Source of the DNA: Echinostoma caproni
Taxonomy: Eukaryota > Platyhelminthes > Trematoda > Plagiorchiida > Echinostomatidae
Direction of reading: 5' to 3'
DNA length: 24,440 nucleotides
NCBI GenBank assembly: GCA_900618425.1
Contig: UZAN01044950.1
Coordinates: forward strand, 3,309-27,748
A model generated the notes under the pieces. The model saw only the letters and a list, made by a program, of their open reading frames with translations. It ran no database searches and was not told the origin of the DNA. The translations under genes were made by a program, and so were the position numbers. Each line of letters opens with the position of its first letter. Within the stretch, counting starts at the first letter, position 1. Below are positions 19,626 to 24,440 of this stretch, piece after piece.

Positions 19626-19820
19626 ACGGCACTTTTGATCGACCTAGAAACATACCTGGAAGAAGCCTTCCCACTCAGTGCCAAATACATAAAACTACAT
19701 AGCTCAAGTTTCCGCCGTTTATTCCAGTCTAATACTAGGATATGCCTGAATAATCCTTGGAAAGTGGTAGCTCATTCAACGAATAAGGCAACAATTGATA
19801 TACTTTTTGGTATAGACTGA
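19626..19820 (+). CDS. Weak candidate exon, unrecognised
   Basis: An acceptor (gagcaggttaattttag, AG at 19624-19625) precedes 64 codons and a TGA. About 21% are G-first and about 57% purine-first. The peptide contains LLIDLETYLEEAFPLSAKYI and later NNPWKVVAHSTNKA. On the opposite strand a segment with acceptor (ggattattcag) and donor (TTCCAG|GTATGT) overlaps it and is also open, so strand and reality are uncertain. Confidence 0.2.
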   Translation, partial: TALLIDLETYLEEAFPLSAKYIKLHSSSFRRLFQSNTRICLNNPWKVVAHSTNKATIDILFGID

Positions 19821-21515
19821 TTTTTTTATTCGTGCAACACCAGATGCATTCGCTACCCCAGAAAGTTCGTCTCCTTTTACCGTTTTTCTATGAGTATGCG
19901 GATGGCATGAAACAAATGCACTCGAACAAATTCCTCTCGAAAAACCGTTATTGATGACTCATGCGGGTTGGTCAAACAACGACACCTCAATCTCCCAAAT
20001 GTGTTTATCATCCGCAGGGGTATCAAAACCAAAGTGAAAAGTCAGCAATCATTGCACGTTTATCGCCAATCATCTCAAAATTACTTCTTTGATCAAAGGT
20101 CGAAGTGATGTGCCTTGTTAAGTTCCCCTTTTTCCGCTTCGTAGCAGCCCTATGATTGGCTCCTTCTCCTTGCCTGACATTTATATCAGTGTATGTTGAA
20201 TAAGAGGAGATAAAAATAAGAGGTAGTAAAAGGATTTCAGTTTAGTTAGAGAGAAGCCATAGTCTTAACCGACCATTCAATGCACGGATCTTACCGACTT
20301 CTCATTTGGTTTAATAACAACTTGTACAATGGGGTTTCGATATCCCAAAGACGCTCGGAGTGGTAGGTGCACAGACAGCAGCTCAACCGTCTCGCAATGC
20401 CTTATTCCACATTGTTTTATGTGAGAATAGTGGCTCGACAGGTTAGTGTGAAAGCCTTCTCCAGGTTTTTGAATACCACCGGGTTTTGTAAACCATACGT
20501 GAACTTCTGATTTGACTGGTAGATATTTTTCAAAAGGGAAATTTGTAAGTGATAGTAACTCATTCATTTTTTGTTAGTACTCGAAATGCATCTAAAGGCT
20601 AATCGTAGACAGATCAAAAAGATCTCCGAAGTTGGGGAGAGGTAATTCGCATTATGCGGATTAGTTCCACTTGATGATTGTTTTACTTTTGTGGACAATT
20701 TCAATGCATGTTGATATGTGATATTCTTTCGGAAAGCCAATTACACGTATTTCATTTGGCATTAANTCATGGATTTCATCTTATTTACCTGAAATTGTTA
20801 TTTATCCTGTCTTTAGCAAAGAAATACTGCTTTCAAGCTGCTTAGATGTTTAAACTATCGAGTGTTGTTGCATCGACAAAATAAAACAAAAACAAACAAT
20901 TCAATGAAAAGAAATTTCTATTTGACTTCCTGGCATGTCAAAATATTCGCTACCCCTTGCCCTCAACAGAACTAGTTGATGCAGTTAGTCATTCCACTCC
21001 TGATAAACAACTTGATTAAAAGTGGGTCATTGACAAGAGCATGCTGATAGACGATTTACGGGGTGAAGGCGCTGAGGATAAAAAAAGAAATAGGATCGAA
21101 GCTTCACAATGAAAAGAAATCAAAAACTGGTTGAATATTCTCATTACCACTAACCGATAAAAGCATGTTACGATACTGTGAGATGTTTCGGTGAATGGTT
21201 GCATCACACTCGCTTCATTTCGTTTACATTCGAATTCATGCTAAAAGACGAAGATGAACCATGCTTGACATACAAGCCAAAAAAGGGAACATACTTAGAT
21301 TTAACAATTTCATGCAACTGCTAGTGGGGTTTAAGAATCCAGATTGAACTTTGGTTTCATCAGAATAACAAGGGAGTTATCATGGGCTTGGCTATATCAC
21401 GTGTAAACAAAATCCAAAAGGGGTGTGATTAGCTGTCCGATGGTGGGCAGTTTTTATGTATGCCCCCTAGCCGTACGGTTTGCACTTCCCTGCGCAGTTT
21501 GATCGATGGATTCGC

Positions 21516-21534
21516 CCTGATCATNCCTGATCAT
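21516..21534 (+). repeat. 9-nt duplication around a single N
   Basis: cctgatcat at 21516-21524 is repeated exactly at 21526-21534 around N at 21525, again suggesting an unresolved contig overlap. Confidence 0.75.
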
Positions 21535-23995
21535 AAGCCTTGAATTGTTGAAAACCGCAGTACAGCTTTCCAGTTTAAACTTTGTTCGATCTGGTTACGA
21601 AGAAGTTCGCAATGCATCGGATAAGTTTATCCCATGTGTAAATCCCGAAAGCGGAATCATATTGAACGCAGATTGAGAATGTAGAGAGCCTACAATTTTC
21701 GGCAACTTTTATTAGATTTCTTATCATGATTGGTGCTGAGTCTCGGTAACCGTATAGTATAAGCATCACAGACGGCAAATGCACCCTCAGGTAACCAATC
21801 AACCAAACGCCTCCGTATGAGAACAGCTTCATCGAAAGCTGTGGAATCACAGAAGTGATTTATATTCGAGGGATTCAAGTCTATTGGATAGACAAAAAAT
21901 CAATTTCACATCTTCGATTACAAATCCCAATCAACACTTGGATTTATTATGTTTTGTGCCACAATAATAGAAAAACGCTCTGCAAACAAATTATAATTTA
22001 TATTTAAAAGAAAAAATAAATAGAGACAGTTTAAACACTTATTCTATTGTTGATTCTCCGAATTCGGGAACTGTACCAATGACTGATAGACCCACCGAAA
22101 ATCGGGTAACAATTTATTTTGTTTGTCATTAATCCTAATTGGCTCATGGAGGAGTGAGTTATAATAATATTAAAATATTGGATGATCAAGCATGCAAAAG
22201 TCTCAACAACAAAGCAAAGTGAAAATTGTACGAATCTGCCAGTATTTATAGTACGGCTGAAGATCAAATAACTGATTTCATGCAAACAGATCAATTCAGC
22301 ATGATTGTCCAATGCTAGTAAAAATGATAATGGAAATAAACCTTGCACTTCAGCACCGGTGATCTGCTGTATTGATTAATAATAAAAATTGAGAAATATA
22401 CTTCGTTTGAAGTCAAGAAAACATATTCAATGATTTCTTATTTGTATCTTCATTCGCATACAGCATCTCATTGAGTCTAGCGTGGGTTGAAATATAAAAA
22501 TGCCGTACAAACAATCCTAATTATCCCTTATTGTTGACTGCACATGTTGATAAATTACAAGTTATCAAGCATTTTATATTCTTTAAATTATCTTCAATTG
22601 TGGAAAAATTATATTCCCCTTTGGATTATGAAACCGAAGACTGATTGCAGAGCTTGACATTTTTTACCGGTCGTCATGTTTAATCCCTTCTTGTTACTGA
22701 GAGACTGAGTGAGAATTCACTTCATAGTTTTTACAGCAGACAGTTAATACAGTAAATGTGTTACACCCCATGCTCAAAAGGCATAAGGTGAAAGGGAATC
22801 AGTGGTAGCAACCTTGAAAGAGCCTGTTGAGTGATTCTGTGTATAAGGATTAAAATATTGGAAGAGTATGAAAGTTTGGAGGAGGAAAGACATTTCATAA
22901 TTTAACGGTTGGGGACAATGGAAAGTTGAAAGGAAGATTGAAATCTAAGAACGATGACTTACCGCTTGTGAACAAAATAGCCAAACAAAATTTATAGAAA
23001 GGGAAACTGTTGAAACAAACTGCGAAAATGGAGTCAAAGCAAAGATATCACTTAACAAGCTGTCAGTTATTGCAGGTGAGGGGATATGGAATAATTTTCC
23101 TTCACAGGTATTGACTTCTGTTGAACACGGTCAATAAGGCAAAGAGTAGAACACAAAGATCTATAGCAAAAGTGGCTGCTATATATAGAGTCAAGGAGGA
23201 GTTGAGCTTGGACAAACAGATAAGGTGAACTGCGGTGAACGAGCGTCAGCGCGGAAAGAAAAATCAACTTTACACGCAGTAACAGAAGCAAGAGGACCAG
23301 CAAAACGGGAAGGTTGTAGGTAAACCAAGGAGAGAGTAAAATCTTGCAAAAGCAATTAAAAGAATAAATTTAAGGAGAGAATGAATGGTGTTCATGAGAA
23401 AAAGAAAAAAGTAGTTTATGTAAACATTAGGTGCATTATTATGGTTGCATTAGGGAGAAGATGTGTTCGAGTTTGGAGCTCAGTCACACATTCTGTTGCA
23501 GTAATGGCGAGAATCGCGGTACGAGAGAAAGCACCGGAGAGCAGTGTGTTGGGAAAATGAATGGATTATCTTGAAAGTCTTGGATTTCAGAGCCCAGATA
23601 AATAAAAGAAAGTGAATCGATGCAAGTACTGCCCCTCCCCCGATAACGACCGAGACAGTAACCCATCAATTCCGACGGAGATGGTTTGCTTACTTTATAT
23701 ATTTTTACATTCTCCAAGCGTCTGAATTCAGACTGTGTCAAATATGCCGCGGCACAATGTGCTTTATGACAGAGAAAAATATCCATGATTTGCTAGTGGG
23801 CGAAACAATCCCAGGTTATCCAGACCGAATTCGTTACTGCAACCTTCGATTGGTCAAAGACTGGCCGGCAACGTAGCGAGGTGGAATGCGAAAACTATAA
23901 TCCATTAGGGGTCGGGGTCAAGTTCATCGTATCATTCGCCATTTGTTCGGGATCATGTGTCCAAGTACTCGATACATCTCGATGCTTAACGAAGC

Positions 23996-24013
23996 CCGTG
24001 ACAACCGTGACAA
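23996..24013 (+). repeat. 9-nt perfect tandem duplication
   Basis: ccgtgacaa occurs twice in tandem, with a partial third copy (ccg). Isolated; no associated gene seen. Confidence 0.85.
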
Positions 24014-24440
24014 CCGGCAAGGTTTGTGTGTGAATGGTTCCAACACTTGTTCCTGGTTAGTTTTAAAGAAATTTTTCACTTCTGAACGTGAACTGCCTGA
24101 TAGTTTACCAAACTAGTTTTTGCCTCGGATAGTCGTTTTTCGTTCTCGCACATTGATGAAAATCACCCCCGGTGAGTAGGGCTTTTCAACGAAGGCTATT
24201 GGAAAGGCTTTGTTGTATAGGAGTAGTTCGCGAGATACAAGGGAAAGTTGACCAACCACAATCCGAAACACCCATCAGCAACAATATTAAGGCATCCGTT
24301 TACTGGGAAAGAGATAGTCCGATGGAACCCGAACACGAACAGTTTCACCAGTAAACCCTAGTAAATATACTTGTTTCAAGATTTTCAGTTATACTGAGTG
24401 CACTTCTCCTTAGCTATCGACTGAAACCGACCAGTATGGC

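Larger units (their letters stand above)
19821..24440. other. Long stretch without a supported gene
   Basis: AT-rich, with a purine-rich + strand tract over about 22800-23480. The - strand frame 22348-22031 is open for 105 codons, hydrophobic, with high RNY but low G-first bias (see findings). N positions lie at 20766 and 21525. A 9-nt tandem (ccgtgacaa twice) is at 23996-24013. No splice-bounded coding segment was recognised, including at the right edge. Confidence 0.4.

Noticed and set aside
1..24440. Bacterial or phage-type systems (CRISPR, operons, toxin-antitoxin, IS elements)
   Set aside because: No repeat-spacer pattern, no packed genes with ribosome-binding sites and no long intact frames. 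Microsatellites, splice signals and the Tc1 remnant indicate eukaryotic nuclear DNA.

Overview
This window looks like ordinary eukaryotic, probably invertebrate, nuclear DNA. It is AT-rich, CpG is not visibly depleted, and it carries short microsatellites, single-N assembly gaps and a decayed Tc1-like transposase. There is no operon-like packing, no ribosome-binding sites and no long uninterrupted reading frame. GT-AG bounded segments with short intron-like gaps (53 and 57 nt) point to an intron-bearing metazoan. I cannot name the taxon. A flatworm or another small-intron invertebrate would fit, but that is inference.

The only confident homology call is the 3' end of a Tc1/mariner-type transposase pseudogene at about 1.94-2.27 kb on the + strand. 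It has two stops, a frameshift and a 53-nt intron-like or inserted segment.

Everything else called coding is an exon-like open frame. I judged these by splice-site quality and by hand-counted codon position bias (G at codon position 1, and RNY codons), not by homology. They fall in two groups. On the - strand, candidates at 7.63-7.84, 7.06-7.23, 5.90-6.18 and 4.25-4.43 kb would be read leftwards. The last three have compatible codon phases and could belong to one gene. On the + strand, candidates at 10.37-10.64, 11.53-11.72, 11.79-12.06, 14.70-14.95 and 15.75-16.21 kb would be read rightwards. Between the groups, at about 8.34-8.69 kb, lies a CpG-rich block with a duplicated motif, which could be a divergent promoter or another exon. 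I recognise none of the proteins. Open frames of 60-120 codons are expected by chance at this base composition, so these calls need transcript or homology support.

The remaining sequence (most of 0-4 kb, 12.1-14.7 kb and 16.2-24.4 kb) appears to be intronic or intergenic. It holds simple repeats and isolated splice-like signals. I see no RNA gene, CRISPR array or intact mobile element, and nothing that convincingly amounts to a new biological system. The points most worth checking are the in-frame stops inside strongly coding-like frames, the Tc1 remnant, and the duplicated flanks around three of the N positions.
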